DNA of 64,000 nt, taken from Desulfomicrobium escambiense DSM 10707 (GTDB taxonomy: Bacteria; Desulfobacterota; Desulfovibrionia; Desulfovibrionales; Desulfomicrobiaceae). Location of the stretch: contig NZ_AUAR01000001.1 in NCBI RefSeq assembly GCF_000428825.1, forward strand, positions 186,001-250,000. Direction: 5' to 3'. Made by a program: the position numbers and the translations under genes. The number at the start of each line of letters is the position of its first letter. The stretch's first letter is position 1. Positions 40,905 to 50,072 of the stretch are shown here, one piece after another. The notes beneath the pieces are model-generated. The model did not search any database. It was not told the DNA's origin and saw only the letters and a list, made by a program, of their open reading frames with translations.

Positions 40905-42293
40905 ATGATTTCAGCGAGTCTGCTCACCGAGTTCCAGAATCTGCTGGGCAAAGACAATGTCCTCGTAAGCGAGTCCGACCGCCACGCCTATTCCTACGAT
41001 GCCGCCGTGCTCGACGCGGTCGTCCCGGAACTGGTGCTGCGTCCGACCAACAGTGAACAGCTGGGCAAGACCGTGGCTCTGTGCAACGAGAACAAGTTGC
41101 CCATGACCGTGCGCGGCGCCGGCACCAACCTGAGCGGCGGGACCATCCCGACCAAGGAACACGGGGTCGTCATCCTGACCAACGGCCTGAACAAGATCCT
41201 CGAGATCAACGAGCAGGACCTCTACGCCGTGGTTCAGCCCGGCGTGGTCACCGCCAAGTTCGCGGCCGAAGTCGCGCGTCGCGGCCTCTTTTATCCGCCG
41301 GACCCGGGCTCCCAGGCCGTTTCCACCCTGGGCGGCAACGTCAGCGAGAACGCCGGCGGTCTGCGCGGCCTGAAGTACGGCGTGACCAAGGACTACGTCA
41401 TGGGCGTGAATTTCTGGAACGCCGAGGGCGAGTACGTCAAATCCGGCGGCAAGACCGTCAAGTGCGTCACTGGCCTCAACATCGCCCAGCTCATGGTCGG
41501 TTCCGAAGGCACCCTCGGCGTGTTCGACGAGATCATCCTCAAGCTCGTCCCGCCGCCAGTGGCCTCCAAGGCCATGCTGGCCGAGTTCGACGACATCAAC
41601 AAGGCCTCCGAGACCGTGGCCGCCATCATCGCCAACAAGATCGTGCCCTGCACCCTTGAGCTCCTGGACAACGCGACCATCAACTATGTCGAGGATTTCA
41701 CCAAGGCCGGCCTGCCCTGTGACGCCGCGGCCATCCTGCTGATCGAGGTCGACGGCGGGCACATCGCCCTGGTCGAGGACGACGCCGAGAAGGTTGTCGA
41801 GATCTGCAAGAAGCACGGCGCCCGCCGCGTGCAGATGGCCAAGGACGCCGCCGAGAAGAACAAGCTGTGGGAAGCCCGCCGCAACGCGCTGCCGGCCCTG
41901 GCCCGCGCCCGTCCGACCACCGTTCTCGAAGATGCCACCGTGCCGCGCAGCCAGATCCCGGCCATGATCAAAGCCATCAACGACATTGCCGCCAAGTACA
42001 AGCTGCAGATCGGCACCTTCGGCCACGCCGGCGATGGCAACCTGCACCCGACCATCCTGACGGACAAGCGCGACAAGGAAGAGTTCCACCGCGTGGAGCA
42101 GGCCGTCGACGAGATCTTCGACGTGGCCCTGTCCCTGGGTGGCACCCTGTCCGGCGAGCACGGCATCGGCACGGCCAAGTCCAAGTGGCTGGAGAAGGAA
42201 ACCTCCAAGGCGACCATCATCTACTCGCGCAGACTGAAGAAGGCGGTTGACCCCAACTACCTGCTCAATCCCGGCAAGATCATCGGAGGCTAG
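40905..42293 (+). CDS. glcD: FAD-linked D-lactate/glycolate dehydrogenase subunit (GlcD-like)
   Basis: 462 residues. The PCMH-type FAD domain reads LGKTVALCNENKLPMTVRGAGTNLSGGTIPTKEHGVVI and FYPPDPGSQAVSTLGGNVSENAGGLRGLKYGVTKDYVMG. The C-terminal FAD-oxidase cap has GTFGHAGDGNLHPTI (catalytic histidines) and GGTLSGEHGIGTAKSKWLEKE. It oxidises lactate to pyruvate and passes electrons to the Fe-S partner encoded 2 bp downstream. Within this operon, D-lactate is the expected substrate. AAGGAGAG precedes the ATG. Confidence 0.93.
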   Translation: MISASLLTEFQNLLGKDNVLVSESDRHAYSYDAAVLDAVVPELVLRPTNSEQLGKTVALCNENKLPMTVRGAGTNLSGGTIPTKEHGVVILTNGLNKILEINEQDLYAVVQPGVVTAKFAAEVARRGLFYPPDPGSQAVSTLGGNVSENAGGLRGLKYGVTKDYVMGVNFWNAEGEYVKSGGKTVKCVTGLNIAQLMVGSEGTLGVFDEIILKLVPPPVASKAMLAEFDDINKASETVAAIIANKIVPCTLELLDNATINYVEDFTKAGLPCDAAAILLIEVDGGHIALVEDDAEKVVEICKKHGARRVQMAKDAAEKNKLWEARRNALPALARARPTTVLEDATVPRSQIPAMIKAINDIAAKYKLQIGTFGHAGDGNLHPTILTDKRDKEEFHRVEQAVDEIFDVALSLGGTLSGEHGIGTAKSKWLEKETSKATIIYSRRLKKAVDPNYLLNPGKIIGG

Positions 42294-42295
42294 TC

Positions 42296-43585
42296 ATGCA
42301 CGAAGATCTCCATCAGCTAGCCAAGATGCTGCACGAGCTCGACGACCAGATGGTCGCGTGCATGAAGTGCGGCATGTGTCAGGCGGTCTGCCCGGTATTC
42401 TCCGAAACCATGAAGGAGGGCGACGTCGCCCGCGGCAAGATCGCGCTTCTGGAAAACCTGTCCCACGAGATGATCGCGGACGCCGAAGGTGTGCAGGACA
42501 AGCTCAACAAGTGCCTGCTCTGCGGCTCCTGCGCGGCCAACTGCCCCAGCGGCGTGAAGGTGCTTGACATCTTCTTCAAGGCCCGCGTCATCGTGAACAC
42601 GTACATGGGCCTTTCGGCCACCAAGAAGGCCATCTTCCAGGGCCTGCTGACCAAGCCGGCGCTCTTCAACTCCGTGCTGGACGTGGCCTCCAAGTTCCAG
42701 GGCGTGTTCACCAAGACCGCCAACGAGGTCATCGGTTCGTCCTGCTCGCGCATCAACGCGCCGGTCATCGGCGAGCGGCATTTCATGCCCCTGGCCAAGA
42801 AGCCCCTGCGCAAGCTGGAGCCGGCCCTGAACACCCGTCCCGGCAAGGGCGGCTACCGCGTGGCCTTCTTTCCCGGCTGCGTCATCGACAAGATCTACCC
42901 GCAGGTCGGCCAGGCCGTCCTGAAGGTCCTGCGGCACCACGAACTGGGCATCTACATGCCCGCCGGCCAGGCATGCTGCGGTATCCCGGCCTTGGCCTCG
43001 GGCGACAAGGAATCCTTCGACAAGCTCGTGAAATGCAATCTCGAGATCTTCGAGAAGGAGAACTTCGACTACCTGCTCACGGCCTGCGCCACCTGTACGG
43101 CCACCATCCACGAGCTGTGGCCCATGATGTCCGGCGACAAGACCGAGAGCATGCAGGAGCGCATCGCCGCCCTGGCGGCCAAGACCATGGATGTGAACCA
43201 GTTCATGGTCGACGTGCTCAAGGTCGCCGCGCCGGTGCAGGGACACGGGACCAAGGTCACGTACCACGACCCGTGCCACCTCAAGAAGTCCATGAAGGTC
43301 TTCGAGCAGCCCCGTGCGCTCCTCAAGAGCAACCCCAAGGTGGAGTTCGTGGAGATGTCCGAGGCAGACCGCTGCTGCGGCTGCGGCGGCAGCTTCAACC
43401 TGCAGCACTACGGGCTGTCCAAGGACATCGGCAAGATCAAGCGCGACAACATCGTCGCGTCCGGCGCCCAGGTCGTGGCCACGGGCTGCCCGGCGTGCAT
43501 GATGCAGATCTCCGACATGCTGTCCCAGCATGGAGACAAGATCGCAGTCAAACACGTTATGGAAATCTACGCGGAAACGCTGTAA
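42296..43585 (+). CDS. glcF: Fe-S subunit of D-lactate dehydrogenase (GlcF/HdrD-like)
   Basis: 429 residues. Two N-terminal [4Fe-4S] motifs are CMKCGMCQAVCPVF and CLLCGSCAANCPSGV. Two CCG domains follow, with ACCGIPALASGD near residue 225 and DRCCGCGGSFNLQHYG near 360, preceded by ACATCTATIHE and YHDPCHLKK. This is the GlcF/heterodisulfide-reductase D layout. It carries electrons from the flavin subunit to the quinone pool or another carrier. There is no membrane helix, so association with the membrane would be through partners. The start follows glcD by 2 bp. Confidence 0.93.
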   Translation: MHEDLHQLAKMLHELDDQMVACMKCGMCQAVCPVFSETMKEGDVARGKIALLENLSHEMIADAEGVQDKLNKCLLCGSCAANCPSGVKVLDIFFKARVIVNTYMGLSATKKAIFQGLLTKPALFNSVLDVASKFQGVFTKTANEVIGSSCSRINAPVIGERHFMPLAKKPLRKLEPALNTRPGKGGYRVAFFPGCVIDKIYPQVGQAVLKVLRHHELGIYMPAGQACCGIPALASGDKESFDKLVKCNLEIFEKENFDYLLTACATCTATIHELWPMMSGDKTESMQERIAALAAKTMDVNQFMVDVLKVAAPVQGHGTKVTYHDPCHLKKSMKVFEQPRALLKSNPKVEFVEMSEADRCCGCGGSFNLQHYGLSKDIGKIKRDNIVASGAQVVATGCPACMMQISDMLSQHGDKIAVKHVMEIYAETL

Positions 43586-43591
43586 ACAGAT

Positions 43592-43629
43592 GGCGTCGAC
43601 GTCGGTCCTGTGCCGGCGTCGGCGCCTTT
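43592..43629 (+). terminator. hairpin between glcF and pta
   Basis: A 14-bp stem (43592-43605 with 43613-43626, two G-T wobbles) with a 7-nt loop, then TTT. It begins 6 bp after the stop. With the 170-bp gap that follows, it suggests that pta-ackA may be partly uncoupled from the upstream genes. Confidence 0.6.
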
Positions 43630-43739
43630 CCGTCAGTGATATTTCAACATGCCGAAATCATGAAAAATATACCTGACGGAAGTTTTCTCTTTTTTTCGAA
43701 ATTTTACAGCTTGTGTAACCAACCAATTTGATTTACCGA

Positions 43740-43755
43740 CCGTGAAACATCACGG
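43740..43755. promoter_or_regulatory. palindrome upstream of pta, candidate operator
   Basis: Perfect dyad CCGTGA-AACA-TCACGG, 45 bp before the pta start codon in an otherwise AT-rich leader. The 4-bp centre is shorter than the 6 bp of Rex and CRP/FNR sites, so the cognate protein is unknown. Confidence 0.45.
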
Positions 43756-43799
43756 GACGGGACACGTCGGAAACCGGACCGGCATTCAAGGGAAGGAAT

Positions 43800-45902
43800 A
43801 TGGCCAGAAATCTATACATCACGGCGACGGAATCTCGCAGCGGAAAATCAGCCATTGTCCTCGGCGTCATGCAGATGCTCCTGCGTGACATCCGCCGGGT
43901 CGGCTTCTTCAGACCCATCATCAACGACGTGCCGGACCGCAAGGATCACGACATCGACCTGGTCCTGTCCCAGTTCTACCTGGGCCTGCAGTACCACGAG
44001 ACCTACGCCCTGACCATGCGGCAGGCAAAGGAACTGGTCAACGCAGGGCAGCACTCCATCTTGATCGAAAAGATCATCAACAAGTACAAGGAGCTGGAGA
44101 GCAAGTGCGACTTCGTCCTGCTTGAGGGCACGGACTTCGAGGGCACAAGCCCGGCTTTCGAGTTCGACATCAACGCCGACATCGCCGCCAACCTCGGCAG
44201 CCCGCTCCTGGTCGTGTCCAACGCCTGCCAGAAGACCGAGCACGAGATCATCAGCGCCACCAAGCTGGCCGTGGAGTCCTTCGCCGACAAGGCCGTGGAC
44301 ATCCTGGGCGTCATCGTCAACCGCACGGACGTGCCCGATCGCGACGCGCTGCGCATCGCCCTGAAGAAGACCCTGAACAAGCCCGAGACGCTTCTGTACA
44401 TCATCCCCGAGGTGGCCATCCTCGGCAAGCCCACCGTGGCCGACGTCATGAAGTGGGTGGGGGCCGAAGTCCTCTACGGCCGCGAGAACCTCGGCGCGCA
44501 GGTCGACGACATCGTCGTGGCCGCCATGCAGATCGAAAATTTCCTGAACTACATCGAACGCGGAAGCCTCGTGGTCACCCCCGGCGACCGCTCGGACATC
44601 GTCGTCAGCAGCTTGGCCTCCCGGCAGTCGTCGTCCTACCCTGACATCGCCGGCATCCTGCTGACGGGCGGCATCCGCCCCGGCAAGGCCGTGGACCGGC
44701 TCATCGAAGGCTGGACCGGCGTGCCCGTGCCCGTGCTGCTCGGCAAGGAAGCCACCTTCCAGACGGCCCGGCGCCTCTACAACATGTACGGCAAGATCGA
44801 GCCCGGCGACCAGAAGAAGATCGCCTCGGCCCTGGGCGTGTTCGAGGAGAACGTGGCCACGGACGAGCTGCGCCAGCGCCTCGACACCCGCAAATCGACC
44901 AAGGTCACGCCGCAGATGTTCGAGTACGGCCTCATCGAGAAGGCCAAGAAGCACCGCCAGCACATCGTCCTGCCCGAGGGCGGCGACGAGCGCATCCTGC
45001 GCGCGGCCGACATCCTGCTTCGCCGCGGCGTGGTGGACCTGACCATCCTGGGCGACCCCAAGGCCATCTCCTCCATGACCTCCCAGCTGGGCCTCAACCT
45101 GAGCGGCGTGAACATCATCGATCCGGTCGCGTCGCCCGACTATAACGACTACGTCGGCACCTTCATGGAACTGCGCAAGAAGAAGGGCGTGTCCAAGGAA
45201 GTGGCCTGCGACTGCATGGTCGACCCGACCTATTACGGCACCATGATGGTCTTCAAGGGCCAGGCCGACGGCATGGTCTCAGGCGCCATCAACACCACGG
45301 CCCACACCATCCGCCCGGCCTTCCAGATCATCAAGACCAAGCCCGGCGCGTCCATCGTGTCGAGCGTGTTCCTGATGTGCCTCAAGGACCGCGTCCTGGT
45401 CTTCGGCGACTGCGCCGTGAACCCGAACCCGACGGCGCAGCAGCTGGCCGAGATCGCCATCAGTTCGGCCGAGACGGCCCGCATCTTCGGCGTGGACCCG
45501 CGCGTGGCCATGCTGTCCTACTCGACCGGTGATTCCGGCGCGGGCGGCGACGTGGACGTGGTCATCGAGGCCACCCGTATCGCCCGCGAAATCGCCCCGA
45601 ACCTGATGCTCGAAGGGCCACTGCAGTACGATGCGGCCATCGACCCCGAGGTCGGCGCCAAGAAGCTTCCCGGGAGCCAGGTGGCCGGACGGGCCACGGT
45701 CTTCATCTTCCCGGACCTGAACACCGGCAACAACACGTACAAGGCGGTCCAGCGCGCCGCCAACGCCGTGGCCATCGGCCCGGTCCTGCAGGGCCTCAAC
45801 AAGCCCGTCAACGACCTGAGCCGCGGCTGCACCGTCCCCGACATCGTCAACACCGTGGCCATCACGGCCATCCAGGCCCAGGCCGAAAAAGGCTTCATAT
45901 AA
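43800..45902 (+). CDS. pta: phosphate acetyltransferase (long form with N-terminal P-loop domain)
   Basis: 700 residues, the long Pta type. An N-terminal AAA_26/dethiobiotin-synthetase-like domain (YITATESRSGKSAIVLGVMQML) is followed by a central DRTGG-type domain (about 215-330). The C-terminal catalytic domain (about 375-700) has LPEGGDERILRAADILL, DGMVSGAINTTAHTIRPAFQIIKT, and SYSTGDSGAGGDVDVVIEATRIA. It converts acetyl-CoA and phosphate to acetyl phosphate. It is followed 10 bp later by ackA. GGAAGGA precedes the ATG; the leader contains a palindrome and may hold a second promoter. Confidence 0.96.
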   Translation: MARNLYITATESRSGKSAIVLGVMQMLLRDIRRVGFFRPIINDVPDRKDHDIDLVLSQFYLGLQYHETYALTMRQAKELVNAGQHSILIEKIINKYKELESKCDFVLLEGTDFEGTSPAFEFDINADIAANLGSPLLVVSNACQKTEHEIISATKLAVESFADKAVDILGVIVNRTDVPDRDALRIALKKTLNKPETLLYIIPEVAILGKPTVADVMKWVGAEVLYGRENLGAQVDDIVVAAMQIENFLNYIERGSLVVTPGDRSDIVVSSLASRQSSSYPDIAGILLTGGIRPGKAVDRLIEGWTGVPVPVLLGKEATFQTARRLYNMYGKIEPGDQKKIASALGVFEENVATDELRQRLDTRKSTKVTPQMFEYGLIEKAKKHRQHIVLPEGGDERILRAADILLRRGVVDLTILGDPKAISSMTSQLGLNLSGVNIIDPVASPDYNDYVGTFMELRKKKGVSKEVACDCMVDPTYYGTMMVFKGQADGMVSGAINTTAHTIRPAFQIIKTKPGASIVSSVFLMCLKDRVLVFGDCAVNPNPTAQQLAEIAISSAETARIFGVDPRVAMLSYSTGDSGAGGDVDVVIEATRIAREIAPNLMLEGPLQYDAAIDPEVGAKKLPGSQVAGRATVFIFPDLNTGNNTYKAVQRAANAVAIGPVLQGLNKPVNDLSRGCTVPDIVNTVAITAIQAQAEKGFI

Positions 45903-45912
45903 CGAGGATACC

Positions 45913-47118
45913 ATGAAGATTTTTGTCATCAACTCCGGGAGTTCCTCCCTCAAATACCAGCTTCTCGACATGGAAAACGGTTCCGTCATGGCCACGGGCC
46001 TGGTGGAGCGCATCGGCGAAACCGTGGGCAAGCTCAGCCAGAAGAACTGGCCCGGCGAGTCCCGGCAGGCCGAAGTGGAGCGGGAGATGCCGTTCCCTGA
46101 CCACCGCGCCGCCATGCACACCGTGGTCGACCTGGTCACGGGCACGGACACGGGCGTCATCGCCTCGGCCGCCGAGATCGACGCCATCGGCCACCGCGTG
46201 GTCCAGGGCGGCGAGACGCTGTTCAAGAGCACCCTCATCGACGACGACGTCGTGGCCAAGATCCGTGACAACTGCCACCTCTCGCCCCTGCACAACCCGG
46301 CCAACCTGGTCGGCATCGAGGTGGCCCGCGAACTCTTCTCCGGCGTGCCGCAGGTGGCCGTGTTCGACACGGAATTCCACCAGACCATGCCCGCCGAGGC
46401 CTTCATGTACCCCATCCCGTATGAGCTGTACGAGGAACTGCGCATCCGCCGCTACGGTTTCCACGGCACCTCGCACCGCTACGTGGCCCAGCAGGCCGCG
46501 GCCATGCTCGGCAAGGCCGCGGACGAGGTCAATCTGGTGACCCTGCACCTGGGCAACGGCTGCAGCATGGCCGCCGTGCGCAAGGGCAAGTGCATCGACA
46601 CGTCCATGGGCCTGACCCCCCTGGCCGGCGTGATGATGGGCACCCGCAGCGGCGACATCGACCCGGCCATCATCCCCTTCCTGATGAAGGAGAAGGGCCT
46701 GGACATGGGCCAGATCGACGACATCCTGAACAAGAAGAGCGGCCTCAAGGGCATCTGCGGCATGAATGACATGCGCGACATCCATGCCGCCGCCCATGAC
46801 GGCGACAAGAAGGCCGCCCTGGCCGTGGACATGTTCGTCTACAGCATCAAGAAGTACATCGGCGCCTACTACGCCGTGACCGGCCCCCTCGACGCCCTGG
46901 TCTTCACCGCCGGCATCGGCGAGAACGACGACGAGGTGCGCGCGCGCGTCTGCGCCGGCCTCGAGCATCTCGGCATCAGCATCGACCCCGAACGCAACGC
47001 CGGACGCAAGAAGACCGCCACGGCGGTCCAGGCCGACGGCAGCAAGGTCGCCATCCTCGTCATCCCCACCAACGAGGAATTGGCCATCGCCAAGGCGACC
47101 CTGAGCGTTTTGAAATAG
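45913..47118 (+). CDS. ackA: acetate kinase
   Basis: 401 residues, full length. Signature motifs are FVINSGSSSLKYQLLDM (phosphate loop), VAVFDTEFHQTMP, RYGFHGTSHRYV, LHLGNGCSMAAV and TPLAGVMMGTRSGDIDPAI, with the C-terminal LVFTAGIGENDDEVR. It transfers phosphate from acetyl phosphate to ADP, yielding acetate and ATP, the substrate-level ATP step of incomplete lactate oxidation. GAGGAT lies just before the ATG. A terminator follows, closing the operon. Confidence 0.97.
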   Translation: MKIFVINSGSSSLKYQLLDMENGSVMATGLVERIGETVGKLSQKNWPGESRQAEVEREMPFPDHRAAMHTVVDLVTGTDTGVIASAAEIDAIGHRVVQGGETLFKSTLIDDDVVAKIRDNCHLSPLHNPANLVGIEVARELFSGVPQVAVFDTEFHQTMPAEAFMYPIPYELYEELRIRRYGFHGTSHRYVAQQAAAMLGKAADEVNLVTLHLGNGCSMAAVRKGKCIDTSMGLTPLAGVMMGTRSGDIDPAIIPFLMKEKGLDMGQIDDILNKKSGLKGICGMNDMRDIHAAAHDGDKKAALAVDMFVYSIKKYIGAYYAVTGPLDALVFTAGIGENDDEVRARVCAGLEHLGISIDPERNAGRKKTATAVQADGSKVAILVIPTNEELAIAKATLSVLK

Positions 47119-47141
47119 GATCAGAGCCTCCCCCTCCTTGC

Positions 47142-47178
47142 GCCCCCTCGGGAAGTCACTTTCCCGGGGGGGCCTTTT
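47142..47178 (+). terminator. terminator of the lactate operon
   Basis: GC-rich stem of about 12 bp (47142-47153 with 47161-47173; GGGAA/TTCCC at the tip) followed by CCTTTTCGTTT. It begins 24 bp after the ackA stop. Confidence 0.8.
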
Positions 47179-47315
47179 CGTTTCTGCGCCGTCTGTTTCC
47201 GGCCAACCGCGCCGTGGCCGCCTCAAATCCGTTGTTTTCTCCGGCTCGATGTGCAAGTCTGCCGACCTGACGAAACCGGCCCGTCTGCCTATGGCGCCGG
47301 GCACATGGAGGATCG

Positions 47316-48701
47316 ATGAAAAGATTGTTTGTTCTGCTGCTCGTCTTCGCTGCCGGCGCATATGCCGCTGCCGCGTATCTGCTCGGCGGACAGGCCCGCG
47401 AGCAGTATTTTTCCCTGTTGAAGGAGCACGAACGCTCAGGCCTCGTGTCCCTGACCAACCAGTACTACGAGCGCGGTTTCCTCGCTTCCCGTGCCGCGAC
47501 GCTGGTGGAGGTCGCCGTTCCCGGAGCGGAGCAGGGGGGCGCGGCGGCGAAGACCGTACGCTTTACGCTGCGTCATGAACTGCGGCATGGCCCCATGCCG
47601 GATCTGTTCGACGGGTTTTCTTTCGACACGGCCCTGGCGACCATGAAGAGCGTCGTCGAGCCCGTCGATCCCGGTGACGACGTCGGGAAGCTGTTCGCCG
47701 AGATCCCGGAGCTGGCGCAGTCCAGGTCCACGCTGCGCGTGGGCTTTTCCGGCGAGATCAAGGGTGATCTGACGGTGCCCGCTTTCGAGAAGAACGGCGG
47801 GGAAGGGGAGCGACTGACCTGGGGCGGGCTGACCCTCAACATCGTCCATGAGCCCATGACCGGAGCTGTGCGGGGCGATTTCTCCCTGCCCGGCCTGTCC
47901 ATGGCCGCGGACCGGGGCAGGGTGGCGCTGGATGGCCTGACCGGCACCTTCGACCTGGTCGAGGCCCTGCCGTACCTCTATGTCGGCCGGGCCGAAGGTG
48001 CGGTGGCGTCCATCAACATGACCCAGCCGGGTGCAGAGAGCGTCCTCGCCACGGACCTGCGCGTGTCGTCGGAAAGCAGCTGCGAAGCCAACCTGGCCGC
48101 GATGCTCCAGAAGCTCGACATCGCCAGGGTCGAGTACGGCGGTGGGGCTTTCGGTCCGCTGTCCTGCGACTTCGAGGCCAGAAACCTCGACGCCCTGGCC
48201 CTGAGCGAATTCCAGTCCCGCCTGCGCCTGCTGGCCGGTGCGAGCGACGTGGACGCCGACGCCCTGTCCGCACAGGTCGGGGAGCTGTATGTCACCCTTT
48301 TCGGGAAATTGCTGGCCGGAAAGCCTGAGTTGCGCATCTCCCGGCTGCGCCTGGGAACGGCCCGGGGCGACCTGACGGGCTCCCTGCAGGTCAGAAGCGA
48401 CGCGCCCGCCGGACAGGCTGCGGTCAATCCGCTGCTCCTGCTGCCCTATGTCGAGGCCGAGGCCGAACTGATCGCCTCCGAAGAGCTTCTCGTCGGCCTG
48501 CTGGGCCTGGACGTGCGCAGTCAGGACCCGGCCGCCACGGACGAAGCCGTGGACCTTCTGGCCAGGCAGCGCTTCCGTGATCAGATCGAGCCCCTGCTGG
48601 CCCGGGGATTCCTGACGCGCGAAGGCGCGAACATCACGGGCCGGGCTTCCCTCAGCCAGGGGCATCTGACGGTCAACGGGCAGTCCACGCCGCTGTTCTG
48701 A
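47316..48701 (+). CDS. DUF945-family (YdgA-like) protein
   Basis: 461 residues with an N-terminal hydrophobic anchor (MKRLFVLLLVFAAGAYAAAAYLLGG). AREQYFSLLKEHERSGLVSLTNQYYERGFLASRAATLVEV follows, the DUF945 opening (YERGxLxSxA). The remaining beta-rich region (GLTLNIVHEPMTGAVRGDFSLPGL, LATDLRVSSESSCEANLAAML) also fits. It is probably anchored in the inner membrane with the bulk in the periplasm. Function unknown. It stands between the lactate operon terminator and the nuclease pair. GGAGG precedes the ATG. Confidence 0.82.
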   Translation: MKRLFVLLLVFAAGAYAAAAYLLGGQAREQYFSLLKEHERSGLVSLTNQYYERGFLASRAATLVEVAVPGAEQGGAAAKTVRFTLRHELRHGPMPDLFDGFSFDTALATMKSVVEPVDPGDDVGKLFAEIPELAQSRSTLRVGFSGEIKGDLTVPAFEKNGGEGERLTWGGLTLNIVHEPMTGAVRGDFSLPGLSMAADRGRVALDGLTGTFDLVEALPYLYVGRAEGAVASINMTQPGAESVLATDLRVSSESSCEANLAAMLQKLDIARVEYGGGAFGPLSCDFEARNLDALALSEFQSRLRLLAGASDVDADALSAQVGELYVTLFGKLLAGKPELRISRLRLGTARGDLTGSLQVRSDAPAGQAAVNPLLLLPYVEAEAELIASEELLVGLLGLDVRSQDPAATDEAVDLLARQRFRDQIEPLLARGFLTREGANITGRASLSQGHLTVNGQSTPLF

Positions 48702-48824
48702 GGCGGCGTACCAGCGCCTGCGGCCGGTCGCGACCGGGAGGAGGGTTTCGGACGGCACTCCGGACAGGCCCCCCGGCGCATGAAGCAACGGCACGACGAA
48801 CCGCAACCGCAAACCGGAGATTTC

Positions 48825-50072
48825 ATGTTCCGCTTTGTCCACGCCGCCGACATCCATCTTGACAGCCCCCTGCGGGGCCTCGAATCCTACCCCGACGCCC
48901 CGGTGGAGCAGATCCGCGGGGCCGCCAGGCGGGCTTTCGACAACCTGGTCGACCTGGCCATTGAGGAGGGGGCGGCTTTCGTTCTCCTGGCCGGCGACCT
49001 CTTCGACGGCGACTGGAAGGACTACAACACGGGCCTCTACTTCACCCATCGCATGGGGCGCCTGCGCGAAGCGGGCATCCGGGTGCTGCTGGTTTCGGGA
49101 AACCACGACGCCGCGAGCCAGCTGACCCGCACCCTGCGCTTGCCGGACAACGTGACCCTCTTCCCGCACCGCAAACCGGCCACCGTCACCCTCGACGACC
49201 TGGGCGCGGCCGTGCACGGCCAGAGCTTCGGCGGCCGCGTCGTGTCCGAGGACCTGAGCCGGGACTACCCACATGCCGTGCCGGGCATGTGCAACATCGG
49301 CCTCCTGCACACGAGCCTGACGGGGCGGCCGAACCACGAGAATTACGCGCCGTGCACCGTCGAGGGTCTGGCCTCCCGGGGCTACGACTACTGGGCTCTG
49401 GGCCACGTCCACCGGCGCGAGGTGGTCGGCCGCGACCCGTGGATCGTCTTCCCCGGCAACATCCAGGGACGGCACATCCGCGAGACCGGGCCCAAGGGCT
49501 GCGCCGTGGTCACCGTGGAGTCCGGGCGCGTCAGTGGCGTGGAGTTCCGCGATATCGACGTGCTGCGCTTCGAGGCCTGCCGCGTGGATCTGACCGGCTG
49601 TGCGGGGCCCGACGGGGTGCGCGACCGGGTGCGCGAGGCGCTGGACGCGCAGCGCAGGGAGACGGACGGCCGTCCCCTGGCCGTGCGGGTGACTCTGGAA
49701 GGGTGCACGGACCTGCACGCGGGCCTGCACCGCGACCGGGGGCACCTGCGCGAGGAGCTGCGGGCCCTGGCCGCAGACTTGGGCGACGTGTGGCTGGAGA
49801 AGCTGGAGGTGGCCACCCGGCCGAGCGCGGCCGGGCAGCCCGAGGAGGATTCGCCTTTGGCCGGGCTGGAACATGCCGTGGCCGCACTGGAGCTGGACGG
49901 GTCGCTCCTCGGTTTGGCGCCGGAGTTCGAGAACCTGCGCGGTCGCCTCCCGGCCGAGCTGTTGGCCGCCGAGGACCCGTTCCATCCGGACGAAAAGGGG
50001 ATGGCGGTGCTTCGCGACGAGGTCCGGGAGCTGCTCATGGCCCGGCTGCAGGAGGGACGCCATGCGGATTGA
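48825..50072 (+). CDS. SbcD/Mre11-like DNA repair exonuclease (YhaO family)
   Basis: 415 residues. Metallophosphoesterase motifs are in order: HAADIHLDSPL, LLAGDLFDGDW, LVSGNHD, LLHTSL and YWALGHVHRRE. VFPGNIQGRHIRETGPKG matches the capping region of SbcD/Mre11/YhaO proteins. It is predicted to cut DNA ends or hairpins together with the SMC-like ATPase encoded next. The start at FRFVHAADIH follows CGGAGA. Its 3' end overlaps the ATPase gene by 11 bp. Confidence 0.92.
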   Translation: MFRFVHAADIHLDSPLRGLESYPDAPVEQIRGAARRAFDNLVDLAIEEGAAFVLLAGDLFDGDWKDYNTGLYFTHRMGRLREAGIRVLLVSGNHDAASQLTRTLRLPDNVTLFPHRKPATVTLDDLGAAVHGQSFGGRVVSEDLSRDYPHAVPGMCNIGLLHTSLTGRPNHENYAPCTVEGLASRGYDYWALGHVHRREVVGRDPWIVFPGNIQGRHIRETGPKGCAVVTVESGRVSGVEFRDIDVLRFEACRVDLTGCAGPDGVRDRVREALDAQRRETDGRPLAVRVTLEGCTDLHAGLHRDRGHLREELRALAADLGDVWLEKLEVATRPSAAGQPEEDSPLAGLEHAVAALELDGSLLGLAPEFENLRGRLPAELLAAEDPFHPDEKGMAVLRDEVRELLMARLQEGRHAD

